From assembly GCF_001435585.1 (NCBI RefSeq), contig NZ_AZEC01000005.1, positions 186,001 through 250,000 of the forward strand: a DNA stretch of 64,000 nt, given 5' to 3'. Shown here in pieces: positions 43,801 through 52,032 of the stretch. The stretch is from Schleiferilactobacillus perolens DSM 12744 (GTDB taxonomy: Bacteria > Bacillota > Bacilli > Lactobacillales > Lactobacillaceae). Both the position numbers and the translations under genes were made by a program. The first letter of the stretch is position 1, and each line of letters starts with the position of its first letter. Under the pieces are notes generated by a model. It was not told the origin of the DNA and did no database searches. It saw nothing but the letters and a program-made list of their open reading frames with translations.

Positions 43801-45422
43801 AGCACGCCAAGATTAGCACCAACGCCAAACAGTCCATCGCGGAGGCACTGGTTGCTACAGACCAGTGGAACTCCCTGTCACCGGAAGAAAAAACTGCTGT
43901 CATCAAGTCCACCGGGCATAAAGAGTTAGCCGAAGTCATGGATAACTTTATGTCCTGGGACAGCCTGAGTTTAAAGGAACAGCAAGCGGTCATTAAGGGT
44001 GACTACACAGCAATCGTGGACGCGCTGGTGGAAACTAGCCAGTGGAACGAAATGACTCTTGAAGAGAAGCAGGCGATTGTCAAGGATAAGGCCACCGTGC
44101 CGCTTGTTACGCTCCTGCAAAAAACCGACCAGTGGCAAAATATGTCGCTGGAAGAAAAAACAGCAGTTGTAAATGCCCAAGGTGCGCCAGCTCTAGCGGA
44201 TATGGTCATTAAGTATGGCCTATTTGGTCAGTTGGATGACATCACTAAGCAATTGTTGATCAACGATTCAGATGCTAAACAAAAGCTTATTGATGCTGGT
44301 ATTGATATCGACTTTTACAATACCGCTAAGAATCCGGAACCGAAAGTGTTGGAAGGTGATTCAAACCCGGTGCGGTCTGCCATGAATGCGGCTATCGACC
44401 AGATGAATGGGGAGTATAACCCAGCTGAACCCGACACCAAGGTTTTTCATGGTGATGAGAGTCCGGTCATGAATGCCATGTACAACACGATGAACATGTT
44501 AAATGGCACTTATATTCCAGCGCCTGTACCGGGAAAGGAATTTGACGGTAATAACGATCCCATCATGGGTGCGATGAATCAGACCATGACACTGATGCGG
44601 GGACCCTATGCTCAGACCAACCCTGACAAAAAAGCCTTTCCAAGTGACAATTCCACAATACTAAACCAAACTAATGCAGCCGCTGATTTGATCAGTGGAA
44701 AGTATCGTACAACCAACCCTAACAATAAGACATTTCCTGCGAATAACAGCAGCGTAATGAGCAAGACCAACGCTGCCAAATCAAATCTGAATAAGTATGC
44801 AAGCAACAATCCCAAGAACAAGAATCTAAAAGCAAGCGACAATGCTAGCGGACCAGCAGCCTCGGCCAAACGAGCGGTGAGTGATTTTAACTCCGGTCCC
44901 AGCGTCATCACCAAGACACTTAAAGTGGTGGCCGATATTGGGTCTAAAGTCGCTCAAATCTTAGGGTTTGAGGGCGGGGTGACTGACCTGCGTCAGAATA
45001 CTCTGGCGATGGTCAACGATCAACGCGGCTCGACGTTTCGGGAGGCCATTGTGTCTCCTCGGGGTCGTGTCATGATTCCGCAGGGCCGAAATGTCATGCT
45101 GCCATTACCGCGCCACGCCTCAGTGATTCCCGCTGCTCAAACTGCCAAGATGTTTAACATCAAGCAGTACGCTAGTGGCACGGAGGGGTATCCGCAGACA
45201 GTGGAGGAGATTAATAACATGCGGTTTGCGCCATCGTCCAGCTCCACGACGACGGTGACGACGACCACACCAACAATCAACAACAATTACTCAATTAATC
45301 TCACGGTGCCAGCAGATGTCGATCCAAGCAACGCCCAGAAGATTGCGGATGCCGTCATCCGGAAGATTAAGCATCAACAAGGCAATACCAATCTAGCCAA
45401 TGGAGGGGGTCAAGTATATTGA
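40878..45422 (+). CDS. Tape measure protein
   Basis: This 1514-residue protein sets tail length. The N-terminus (AGTVTLDINPFQASARVL) and the MSFNSEIDSIGPLLTNGAAV...ATDLVRAGYSAQQ region belong to the TP901-type tape measure family. Several hydrophobic segments lie at about 490-640. Two repeat blocks stand out. Residues about 990-1150 carry units like QWNxxSLEEKTAVVxxxxxxxL, and about 1158-1325 carry five or six units of about 29 residues with (N/D)xMNxxxxxMxGxYxxxxPxxKxF. The last 100 residues include a Thr-rich stretch. Confidence 0.96.
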   Translation: MVGKLGRIAGTVTLDINPFQASARVLNASIKTTASALRAQDAALKGSERGIDSLRTHYQTMGQQMNQLQAKLKQQGATYDTLSKKSAESAEAQEQFNTRTANAASAYNRTQAQISKLQAEMGQLNKEMTLQSSGWTKASEAAGKFSSVTGKIGGALSTFGTQMTARVTAPLALGFTAAAKSAMSFNSEIDSIGPLLTNGAAVTGKYRAELDQMSAASKRWAVEYGISTTQINQGLADLVRAGYSAQQSMAMMPAILDASRASGDDFNTTMDVVTSTMTQFNVSAKDTTKVTDAMTYAANATKSGFGDMGEAMQYTGQSAHAAGVSLDMTVASIGLLSNAGLQGSMAGTAFNAMLQKLAAASSDADKPMAKLGVNVKAFKAGQIGLPEVIEQVTKSTSKMSDVQKIAAINAAFGERGGRAMLALMNQGAPALRTLTAETEKATGATKKVSEAMGNTAQANFNKFKSSLQVLSITVGQQVLPALMPVVKNATEMVQAFGKLDSATQQNIIKWAGLAMVIGPVSRTLGSVFNVVSKGSGAFMAVAGGIGRASTAAKLGATGFDVLKSGFSKTAFEALKTAPAIAATGDAATGLETTLGGAALSSKGLLAAISPIAPGLAIAGAAVIAGITVWELWGKKAYESGQRAQRWGTDIGEAADRSATKMQSHQTTVSRALDDETKSGQENAKLITQAFDQMVRDTKKSADEAYEHAQKVAKDVGGAAGKIISDQAEKDKKENTARIKVMQGYAKQVETITKEARDKNVALTNDQRQMISNINYKMAQESVKTLGLSKKQELAVLKGMTGERVNLSREEANKLLFTVNDSAQKEISAYRKKQKTISSDSSIAAKTRNDALEALEQTHNSKMAGLALTEIQARKSMGQETAQIMKDMLHDGFSEKEISAAFAQFDSAADRSKKHMAEWVADTAGRVSTTARKAGEAWNNLVLDPKTGNVVTNLPEVLANTAKTKEGWAGLYFDLKHAKISTNAKQSIAEALVATDQWNSLSPEEKTAVIKSTGHKELAEVMDNFMSWDSLSLKEQQAVIKGDYTAIVDALVETSQWNEMTLEEKQAIVKDKATVPLVTLLQKTDQWQNMSLEEKTAVVNAQGAPALADMVIKYGLFGQLDDITKQLLINDSDAKQKLIDAGIDIDFYNTAKNPEPKVLEGDSNPVRSAMNAAIDQMNGEYNPAEPDTKVFHGDESPVMNAMYNTMNMLNGTYIPAPVPGKEFDGNNDPIMGAMNQTMTLMRGPYAQTNPDKKAFPSDNSTILNQTNAAADLISGKYRTTNPNNKTFPANNSSVMSKTNAAKSNLNKYASNNPKNKNLKASDNASGPAASAKRAVSDFNSGPSVITKTLKVVADIGSKVAQILGFEGGVTDLRQNTLAMVNDQRGSTFREAIVSPRGRVMIPQGRNVMLPLPRHASVIPAAQTAKMFNIKQYASGTEGYPQTVEEINNMRFAPSSSSTTTVTTTTPTINNNYSINLTVPADVDPSNAQKIADAVIRKIKHQQGNTNLANGGGQVY

Positions 45423-46165
45423 GAGCGGGCGACTTTTTTATCAACGGTTTAAGCGGTATCGGGGACCTGCACGCAGTGCTGACGACTCTCCCCAAGATAC
45501 CTAAGCCCAAACGCAAACGGCTCAGTTTTGACATTGCAGGGGCCTCTCGGAGTGCATACATCGACGAGGATTCGTGGGAACCCCGCGAGTTTGAGCTGAG
45601 TATCGCGCTAGTTTCTGAGTCGGAAGAGGATCGCCTGATGCGCGAGGGTTGGCTGTTCAATGCTTTTAATCAGCCGGGGCCAGTGCCATTTCGGTATTAC
45701 GCTGAGCCAGCGTACACGTATTACATTGTGTCGGCAGACGTAGCGGAGCAGGATCGACCCGCCCGAATGTCACAAACACGGGTGTGGACAATTAAGGCGG
45801 AGGCTGATGCTTATAAGTATTTTGAGCGGGACAAGATCATTGAGCTTGACGCAGCGGGTAAGGTAGACAACCCATTTTTGTCCATGGCCAAACCGCTAAT
45901 CACTGTGTACGGCCAGGGCGATATCACTCTCAACTGGGGTGACCAAGCCATCAAGCTGACTGGGGTCACTGGCAATGTGTCCGTCGACTCCGATGAGTTT
46001 CAGCAGGATATCTATACGACCGCTGCTGATGGCACACAGACTTTGTGTGCTGAGCGGGCGACCCTGAGCGAATTTCCGGTGCTGGCGGCCTATCAGCACA
46101 CGCCTATTTCGTGGGTCGGTAATGTGAGTAAAGTCATAGTGGAACCGAGGTGGCGATTGTTATGA
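45419..46165 (+). CDS. Distal tail protein (Dit)
   Basis: This is the 248-residue baseplate hub ring protein. It starts at TTG overlapping the tape-measure stop. FFINGLSGIGDLHAVLTTLP and PKRKRLSFDIAGASRSAYID match the start of siphovirus Dit; a galectin-like C-terminal domain is likely. It overlaps the next gene (ATGA). Confidence 0.9.
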   Translation: MRAGDFFINGLSGIGDLHAVLTTLPKIPKPKRKRLSFDIAGASRSAYIDEDSWEPREFELSIALVSESEEDRLMREGWLFNAFNQPGPVPFRYYAEPAYTYYIVSADVAEQDRPARMSQTRVWTIKAEADAYKYFERDKIIELDAAGKVDNPFLSMAKPLITVYGQGDITLNWGDQAIKLTGVTGNVSVDSDEFQQDIYTTAADGTQTLCAERATLSEFPVLAAYQHTPISWVGNVSKVIVEPRWRLL

Positions 46166-47895
46166 GACCACAATTATATCCAGCAGGCACGAAGTCTTTT
46201 GCCCAACGTGGACAGGTTATCTCGCAAATCATTCGGGGCAGTGACTCAGTTAAGCGTGTCCGCAATGGTACTGATGAGGTGACTTTACAAGTTGCAGCAT
46301 CTGATCCGCTGTTTGACCAGATTCAACCGGGCATGATTTTGCGAGTACAGGCGGACGCCGCCAGCCCTGACGAGCCGTACATTATCCAAAAGCCGTCACT
46401 GGATACCTTGACGGGTATCAAGACAGTCGAGGGTGTGCACTACACGATGATGGCCAACAATTACAACCTGGTCTCCTCAATCACGGTTGACGGCAACAGT
46501 CCCGCCGCCATTATGGCAAGCATCAACAGCCATCTAGACCGGCCATCTCCATTTACCTTTTCGTCGGATATCACTACCCTCATTACAGGGAGCGCCGTGG
46601 TGTACAACAACATTAATCCCAACGAGCTAATTCTCGGCGCCAGCAATTCGCTGGCTAAGATTACCGGTGGGACCGTGATTCGTCGGGGCATGTCGATCAT
46701 CTTGACCAAGAGTACCGGCAAAAGTGTCTCTCTCCGTCGGGGCAAGAATGTCCAGGGCCTGACGCTTAACCGCTCTATTGAGGGGCTGCTCACGCAAATT
46801 GTGCCTTACTACACGCCAAAAAGCACCGACACCGATAAGAATCCGCCGCCGGTCTACGGGCCACCGGTCAAGTCGTCACATATCAATGAGTATGGCGAAA
46901 TTTACTCGCTGAATGTGGACTACTCCAGCCGAGCGGATAGCACCATTGATATGACGGCACTCGCCAGTCGGTATTTTTCCGAAAATCCGGGTGTAGACAT
47001 TCCCGCGTATGATCTGCAAGTTGACACGGTAGAGTATCGCTCCAAGCGTATGCAGGCGATCACCTTTGCCGACCAAGCGACGGTGCATGATGAGCTGTAC
47101 GGCATTGACGCCACTGTCCCGATTTATGAGACGGACTACAGCTTTGTCAATGAGATTAATACGACGGTCAAGGCTGGCACTCAAGAATCCTCGCTGTTCC
47201 ACAATTTGGAGTCGCGGATTAAAGAGACTTCTGACGCGGTGGATCAGGAAACCGATGACCGTAAGGATGCTGACGACCAGATTAGCAAGGACACCGACGA
47301 TAAGATTGAGGACGTGACAAATGAGTGGGATAAAAAATGGGAGTCAGTTGATGAGATTAAGACGGATGTCCGCGACCTCAACCGCGACGTGACCAATTAC
47401 ATCAAGTCTGGTGGTCAAGGGATTATCCAGTTTTTGCCTAACCGCGAAAATCCCACCAGTATGCGGATTAACTCTAACTCTGGTGGATATTTTTTGCTCA
47501 ACGATGATGGACTGGGATATTTTGATGCCAACGGTGCAAAGGTCGCCATCGACAACCGCGGCAACGTGGTCGCCAGTGTAATTGCGGCAAGCACAAAAAT
47601 TGAGTCGCCTAACATCATTGGCGGCACGATCACCGCTGCGAATATCGTCAACGGTGACTTTCGGACCGTGGACACATCCGGTAACGAGACCCACGTGTCT
47701 GGTATTGGCGTGACCACGAATAATTTTATCCAAGCACCCAAATTTGTGCTAGCTAATTTATCCGGCACCACCTGGGGATTTTGGGACTCAAACGGCTTGC
47801 GTATCGGCAGCTGGTGGATCCACATCGTAGGTGAGCGGCTCATCGCCAACGGCGGTGGCAAGGACTATATTTTAGGTGGTCCGGCCTGGACTTAA
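46162..47895 (+). CDS. Tail-associated protein (Tal / tail endopeptidase-like)
   Basis: This is a 577-residue protein at the tail tip. The first 330 residues (QLYPAGTKSFAQRGQVISQI, then the ReqiPepy6 gp37-like fold) form the hub. Residues about 335-430 are a coiled coil with many Asp/Lys (DQETDDRKDADDQISKDTDD). The end (NSGGYFLLNDDGLGYFDANG) is a beta-rich module. ATG 46162 behind GAGGTGG is chosen over GTG 46150. Confidence 0.85.
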   Translation: MRPQLYPAGTKSFAQRGQVISQIIRGSDSVKRVRNGTDEVTLQVAASDPLFDQIQPGMILRVQADAASPDEPYIIQKPSLDTLTGIKTVEGVHYTMMANNYNLVSSITVDGNSPAAIMASINSHLDRPSPFTFSSDITTLITGSAVVYNNINPNELILGASNSLAKITGGTVIRRGMSIILTKSTGKSVSLRRGKNVQGLTLNRSIEGLLTQIVPYYTPKSTDTDKNPPPVYGPPVKSSHINEYGEIYSLNVDYSSRADSTIDMTALASRYFSENPGVDIPAYDLQVDTVEYRSKRMQAITFADQATVHDELYGIDATVPIYETDYSFVNEINTTVKAGTQESSLFHNLESRIKETSDAVDQETDDRKDADDQISKDTDDKIEDVTNEWDKKWESVDEIKTDVRDLNRDVTNYIKSGGQGIIQFLPNRENPTSMRINSNSGGYFLLNDDGLGYFDANGAKVAIDNRGNVVASVIAASTKIESPNIIGGTITAANIVNGDFRTVDTSGNETHVSGIGVTTNNFIQAPKFVLANLSGTTWGFWDSNGLRIGSWWIHIVGERLIANGGGKDYILGGPAWT

Positions 47896-47908
47896 TGGAG
47901 GATTATAA

Positions 47909-48130
47909 ATGGACATGGATAAGTTTTTAAGCAGCATCGGTCAAGTGTCAGGCGATCAGGCTCTGGCGCACATGGGCCAAGACGTGGGGCAGCGTGCCCA
48001 AACGATTGCGGTACAGGCCGCCAAGATCGAGCGGTTAGAGGGTTTTATCCGCATGTTGGCCGAAAAGCATCCCGATATTCTGCCGAAGGAGGAGGTTGAG
48101 AAAGATGACAAAGGAACCAAACGTAATTAA
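47909..48130 (+). CDS. Small baseplate-region protein (73 aa)
   Basis: This helical protein (MDMDKFLSSIGQVSGDQALA...) is of unknown function, between Tal and the upper baseplate genes. It overlaps the next ORF by 26 bases. Confidence 0.7.
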   Translation: MDMDKFLSSIGQVSGDQALAHMGQDVGQRAQTIAVQAAKIERLEGFIRMLAEKHPDILPKEEVEKDDKGTKRN

Positions 48131-48404
48131 GCAAAACAACCCAGATGGCAGTTACTTTCTGATGAATGATAACGGGCTTGGCTATTTTAAGCGTACAGAC
48201 CGAATTAAGGCTGGAACGATTACCAGCGGCAGTCTCAAAACAGCGCCTCGGATCACGGCGATGACCATTAGTAAAAATGGTGTGATCAAGGTGACTGACG
48301 ATGCTGATTTGCCCCTGACGCGACACACCCCAGTAGAGGGAGATGATTTTAAAGATGCAGTCACCAAAATTACCGATGCTCCGATTGGACCTGGCGAAAT
48401 CTAA
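48105..48404 (+). CDS. Small beta-rich tail protein (99 aa)
   Basis: This protein shares a module with the end of Tal: NPDGSYFLMNDNGLGYFKRT here compares with NSGGYFLLNDDGLGYFDANG in Tal. It is probably a baseplate component. ATG 48105 lies behind GGAGGTTGAGAAAG. It overlaps the next gene by 50 bases. Confidence 0.7.
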   Translation: MTKEPNVIKQNNPDGSYFLMNDNGLGYFKRTDRIKAGTITSGSLKTAPRITAMTISKNGVIKVTDDADLPLTRHTPVEGDDFKDAVTKITDAPIGPGEI

Positions 48405-49851
48405 CAGTTATGCAGACAAACCACTGGCGATGACGCAAGGGGACAAAGGCTATATCCAGCCCTTTGAGCTGTCCAGCGGCGGTAAAGTGCTGACCGACAA
48501 GGATGTGGACCCGGTCAACGTAGGCCTCAAAATGCTCAAACCCGATCACCAATATATCGACATTAAGGGTGCGGCGACTTATGCGGATGGGCAGTTTGCC
48601 TATCCCTATCCCGATGAGGCTGCCCAAGCGCCGGGACTGTTGACGGGGTTCTTTTACGTGACTGATGGAGACAAGCTCATTGCCTCCACGCAAAAGTTTG
48701 TCCTGACGGTAGCTCCGGTCTTTGCGGACGATACCAAGTCCAACAGTTACGTCCAAGCCTGGGACAAAATCTATAAGCAGCTGACGGAGGCATTGACTGC
48801 GGCCCTGGCCTCTCGGGATACTCTGGACCAACTCGCCAGCTCCGGCCAAGGGATCATTGATGCCAAGATCGCTGAGCTGACCCAATCGGTCAACGACTGG
48901 ACCACCAGGACCCTGGCGGACCTGACCAAGGCCCTCGCCGACAAGCAGGCGGCACTGGCGGACGCCTTGGCTAAAGCAAATACCGCTGCGGGCAACGCTG
49001 ACGCAGCTACTCAGGCAGCCAACGCAGCCGCTCAAGCAGCTAATGCACTTGCTGCGGACATCCCCAACAATCCTAAATATAAAGGCCAAACAGGTGCCAC
49101 TGGACCAGTGGGGCCGGTTGGACCACAAGGCGAAAAAGGTGACACAGGTCCACAAGGCATTCAAGGTCCTGTTGGTCCAAAGGGCGACAAAGGTGATACC
49201 GGTGATGGTATTCAGCTCAAGGGTTCAGCTGATTCTGTCGATAAGCTGCCGGCCACTGGCAACACAGCCGGCGATACCTATCTAGTAGCTGGCCACCTGT
49301 ATATCTGGGAAAACGACGCTTGGACCGATGTTGGTGAATTGCAAGGGCCTGCCGGCAAAAATGGTTTGAATGTATGGCTGTACAATTTTGACCGTGGTCC
49401 CAACCAAATAAATTTTTACTGGTCAGATTTATCACCAGAAACAAAAACAGATCATGTTCCCCAAGTTGGTGACGCCGTAATTGACAAGGCCGGAAATGTT
49501 TATCAAATCACCCAATCCACTAGCACAGGTGATGCATTAACTGGTGGAGGCACAGCATCTTTTGGCGATGCAATAATTAACATCAAGGGTGCAACTGGTC
49601 CAGCTGGTCCAGCTGGCAAGGACGGTACTGATGGTAAAGACGGCACCACCCCCGACTTGTCTGGTTTTGTCACCCAAACGGACCTGGACGGCCGCAAATA
49701 CTACACGGCAGACCAAGTTACGGCCGCAATCAACTCAGCATTAACCGAGTTTAAGAGCACGCTCATCTGGTCAGGCACGCAGGCTGAGTACGACGCGCTG
49801 ACCGCAGAGCAGAAGGCACAATACATTGCTCTGGGGGTGGTTAAGTCATGA
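48355..49851 (+). CDS. BppU-like upper baseplate protein with collagen-like repeats
   Basis: This is a 498-residue protein. The N-terminal part (LDLAKSNSYADKPLAMTQGD...FPVNVGLKMLKPDHQYI-type fold) is a BppU_N-like domain, followed by an Ala-rich coiled coil (about 180-240) and two Gly-X-Y collagen-like stretches (about 243-284 and 411-434). The C-terminus (YDALTAEQKAQYIAL) is a short adaptor motif. The segment 49370-49600 is more AT-rich than its surroundings. It is likely the trimeric arm that carries receptor-binding parts. Confidence 0.82.
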   Translation: MQSPKLPMLRLDLAKSNSYADKPLAMTQGDKGYIQPFELSSGGKVLTDKDVDPVNVGLKMLKPDHQYIDIKGAATYADGQFAYPYPDEAAQAPGLLTGFFYVTDGDKLIASTQKFVLTVAPVFADDTKSNSYVQAWDKIYKQLTEALTAALASRDTLDQLASSGQGIIDAKIAELTQSVNDWTTRTLADLTKALADKQAALADALAKANTAAGNADAATQAANAAAQAANALAADIPNNPKYKGQTGATGPVGPVGPQGEKGDTGPQGIQGPVGPKGDKGDTGDGIQLKGSADSVDKLPATGNTAGDTYLVAGHLYIWENDAWTDVGELQGPAGKNGLNVWLYNFDRGPNQINFYWSDLSPETKTDHVPQVGDAVIDKAGNVYQITQSTSTGDALTGGGTASFGDAIINIKGATGPAGPAGKDGTDGKDGTTPDLSGFVTQTDLDGRKYYTADQVTAAINSALTEFKSTLIWSGTQAEYDALTAEQKAQYIALGVVKS

Positions 49852-50354
49852 CCGAGTTTATGGATTGGACGAGCGTTGCCAAACTGTATGGCGCCAAAGG
49901 TGAGTACAGCAAGCTATACGACAATCAGGGGCGGGCGATCTGGCAATTAGACGATCCTGTTTGGGCTGGCTCGTGGATAATTCCAATGGGGGGGAACGGA
50001 ACAGGGGGAACTCTAACCTTTTTCCGTTATATGCACGAATCAGCTAACGGTTTGAAACTCACCATCAGTATTACAGATCACACTGTGACTGTTAAACAAC
50101 TATGGCTTGCACCGAACGACAGTTCTCCATCAATTGATGGTATTCAACTTGATCAATTTACGTGGTCTATTTCGGTTCCAAGAAAATATTTTGCGACACA
50201 ACTTGATCAAGGACGTGTTTGGCTAGATTCTACTTTGGCGAATAATTATCATACCAAGGAATCTTTCAGGATTGCTGTCAGCTCAAAGACATTGATCACA
50301 TTTGCTACAAATTTCTTTTCGATGCCAGCAATCACGCGTGTCGAAGAATATTAG
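49848..50354 (+). CDS. Hypothetical tail-tip protein, possible receptor-binding part
   Basis: This is a 168-residue protein. The N-terminus (DWTSVAKLYGAKGEYSKLYD) is GC-rich like its neighbours, but from about 49960 to 50350 the DNA is AT-rich, suggesting an exchanged domain. A beta-rich C-terminal region follows. Its place after BppU fits a receptor-binding or accessory baseplate protein; no family is recognised. Confidence 0.65.
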   Translation: MTEFMDWTSVAKLYGAKGEYSKLYDNQGRAIWQLDDPVWAGSWIIPMGGNGTGGTLTFFRYMHESANGLKLTISITDHTVTVKQLWLAPNDSSPSIDGIQLDQFTWSISVPRKYFATQLDQGRVWLDSTLANNYHTKESFRIAVSSKTLITFATNFFSMPAITRVEEY

Positions 50355-50366
50355 GAGGTAAGAAAT

Positions 50367-50765
50367 ATGGCAGAAACAAAGTACATCCAGGTCTTTCGGA
50401 CCTTTGATGCGCAGCAGACAGACGGCACTTTCTACGCCGTTACATTTTTCCCGGAGGGTTTAAAGCTCGACTGGCCTTACACGGCAGTACCCATCCCGGC
50501 CGAACTCAAAGGTAAGGTGGTCAAATATGACTGGGACCAGCTCCAATGGGTGGACACGCAAGTGGATCCAATCCAATCTCAAATCACCAACTTAATCACC
50601 AAGCTCAACACCACCGACGGCAAAGCAGTGGCTGCGGATGGCAAGGCGGTGACCGCTGGGGCCAAAGCGGACGATGCGACCACGCAGGCCCTCAGTGCTC
50701 AGCAAGCACTACTGGAGCTGTCTGACCTGGTGCTGAGTAAAGACACCACAGGAGGTGCGAAATGA
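50367..50765 (+). CDS. Small tail protein with repetitive C-terminus (132 aa)
   Basis: The N-terminal half (VFRTFDAQQTDGTFYAVTFF) is beta-rich. The C-terminal half has the repeats DGKAVAADGKAVTAGAKADD, a coiled-coil-like Ala-rich region. Unknown function in the baseplate cluster. The stop overlaps the next ATG. Confidence 0.7.
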   Translation: MAETKYIQVFRTFDAQQTDGTFYAVTFFPEGLKLDWPYTAVPIPAELKGKVVKYDWDQLQWVDTQVDPIQSQITNLITKLNTTDGKAVAADGKAVTAGAKADDATTQALSAQQALLELSDLVLSKDTTGGAK

Positions 50766-50899
50766 AGTTTGAAGCGCTGAAACGACTCTATGCCCAGGCC
50801 GTCATTAATGGCGACCGCACGATTGACTCTGTGCCCGAAATCTTGCGCACGGATGTCCAAACACTGATTGACACCGAACCAAAAAACAAGGAGGAATAA
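50762..50899 (+). CDS. XkdX-like small tail protein (45 aa), first copy
   Basis: ATG overlaps the preceding stop (ATGA), with ACAGGAGGTGCGAA as ribosome site. The product MKFEALKRLYAQAVINGDRT continues IDSVPEILRTDVQTLID. It is clearly related to the next small ORF, and together they look like a tandem duplication in the position of XkdX proteins. Confidence 0.75.
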   Translation: MKFEALKRLYAQAVINGDRTIDSVPEILRTDVQTLIDTEPKNKEE

Positions 50900-50902
50900 C
50901 CA

Positions 50903-51061
50903 ATGTTAAATTTTAAATTTCCCGCGCTCGCTGCGCTCTATGCCGCTAATGTTCTGGATGGCGGCCGCACCATCGACGAAGTACCTGAAGTGATCCGCCC
51001 ACAGGTGGAGGCGATTCTTAACACAGCAAAAAACGCCGACGCTGGCAAGCCGCAGGTCTAA
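50903..51061 (+). CDS. XkdX-like small tail protein (52 aa), second copy
   Basis: ATG behind AAGGAGGAATAACCA. The product (FKFPALAALYAANVLDGGRT, then IDEVPEVIRPQVEAILN) aligns with the preceding ORF over about 37 positions: KF-AL--LYA--V--G-RTID-VPE--R--V---I. Confidence 0.75.
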   Translation: MLNFKFPALAALYAANVLDGGRTIDEVPEVIRPQVEAILNTAKNADAGKPQV

Positions 51062-51120
51062 TCCTGATCGCGCTTGTCAGTTTTTGTATCGGCTGGTTTT
51101 GCCATTGAGGAGGTGAGGTG

Positions 51121-51510
51121 ATGTGGCAACGGATTAAAAACAACCCATCACATGTGGTGCTGGGCTTGCTGCATATCGGGACCGGCGTATTTTTGATTAA
51201 TCACGACAGTTATTTCCGCTGGCCCCCTGGGGCCTTTTTAAGTCTCGTCAATGATGATTCGGTGGGCTTTTGGTTTGTCCTGGTTGGTCTGGCCTATCTC
51301 ATTTGGGTAATACTTGGCGCGAATCACGTACGGTGGAATCGGGCCATCCTGGTTATCTCCACCATGACCATGGGCGCACTGGCGACCTATCAGCTGCTCC
51401 ACTGGGTAGCGCTAGGGACAGACATCATGCCGTGGATGAGCAATGCTGCGGTGACTGCATTTATTATCTTGCTGGCAAGGGGGAGCGATGCCGATGGAGG
51501 AGATCATTAA
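51121..51510 (+). CDS. Four-helix membrane protein of the lysis cluster
   Basis: This 129-residue protein has about four hydrophobic segments (about 12-29, 43-65, 75-95, 105-125). It lies two genes before the holin, behind GAGGAGGTGAGGTG. It could be a second holin or an accessory membrane protein; no family is certain. Confidence 0.7.
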   Translation: MWQRIKNNPSHVVLGLLHIGTGVFLINHDSYFRWPPGAFLSLVNDDSVGFWFVLVGLAYLIWVILGANHVRWNRAILVISTMTMGALATYQLLHWVALGTDIMPWMSNAAVTAFIILLARGSDADGGDH

Positions 51511-51742
51511 GCAATTGGCGCCGCTCTTAAATGTGTTAAGCCCTGTACTGTTGGGGCTGTTGGCGTACTTGGAGTTTAACAAAAAGAATCATCGTGAAGA
51601 ACACAACGACGACATCGACAGCCGCGACAAACTCATCGAGTCTCTGCGGGCGGAACGGGACGCCATCTATCAAAAGTGGCTAAGCTCCGAAAAGTTGGTC
51701 GATGAATTACGCAAGGAATTGAATGGAAAGAAGGATAATTAA
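51494..51742 (+). CDS. Membrane-anchored coiled-coil protein (82 aa)
   Basis: One hydrophobic segment (about 8-26) is followed by a long charged helix (EFNKKNHREEHNDDIDSRDK...LVDELRKELNGKK). This pattern resembles phage lysis accessory proteins (spanin-free Gram-positive hosts) or XhlA-like proteins. It overlaps both neighbours. Confidence 0.7.
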   Translation: MEEIIKQLAPLLNVLSPVLLGLLAYLEFNKKNHREEHNDDIDSRDKLIESLRAERDAIYQKWLSSEKLVDELRKELNGKKDN

Positions 51743-52032
51743 TGCAAAACGAACTGATTCAACTCTTGGCGGTGGCCGTAGTCATCGCCCCCATGACCAC
51801 CGGCTTTACCGAGATTTATAAGCGTTACACGCCCGCCGAGGGCAAGCTCTTGCCGGTCTTAGCAATTGGCACGGCCATCGTGCTGTCAATCATCTGGGCG
51901 CTGGCCTTTGGTCACACGGATTTAATCGGTCAGTATGCGCTCTCTGGTGTGCTGTCCGGCCTGTCTGCGGTAGGTGTGTACAATCTGGTCAAGCCAACCG
52001 ATAAGGGAGACGGTGCCAATGGTCAAGTATGA
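51742..52032 (+). CDS. Phage holin
   Basis: This is a 96-residue protein with two or three membrane helices (about 5-25, 36-55, 62-80), a hydrophilic loop ([12 protein letters not shown]) and a charged C-terminus. It lies directly upstream of the endolysin gene, which it overlaps by 14 bases; that position makes it the most likely holin. Confidence 0.8.
   Translation: MQNELIQLLAVAVVIAPMTTGFTEIYKRYTPAEGKLLPVLAIGTAIVLSIIWALAFGHTDLIGQYALSGVLSGLSAVGVYNLVKPTDKGDGANGQV

Noticed and set aside
44003-44209. Minus-strand frames of about 68 codons in the tape measure repeats
   Set aside because: Two similar shadow frames arise from the repeated EEKTAV-type coding on the plus strand; they are not genes.
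49085-49205. Short regular repeats suggesting a CRISPR or satellite array
   Set aside because: They are Gly-X-Y codon repeats of a collagen-like segment within the baseplate gene; there are no conserved spacers or repeat lengths.
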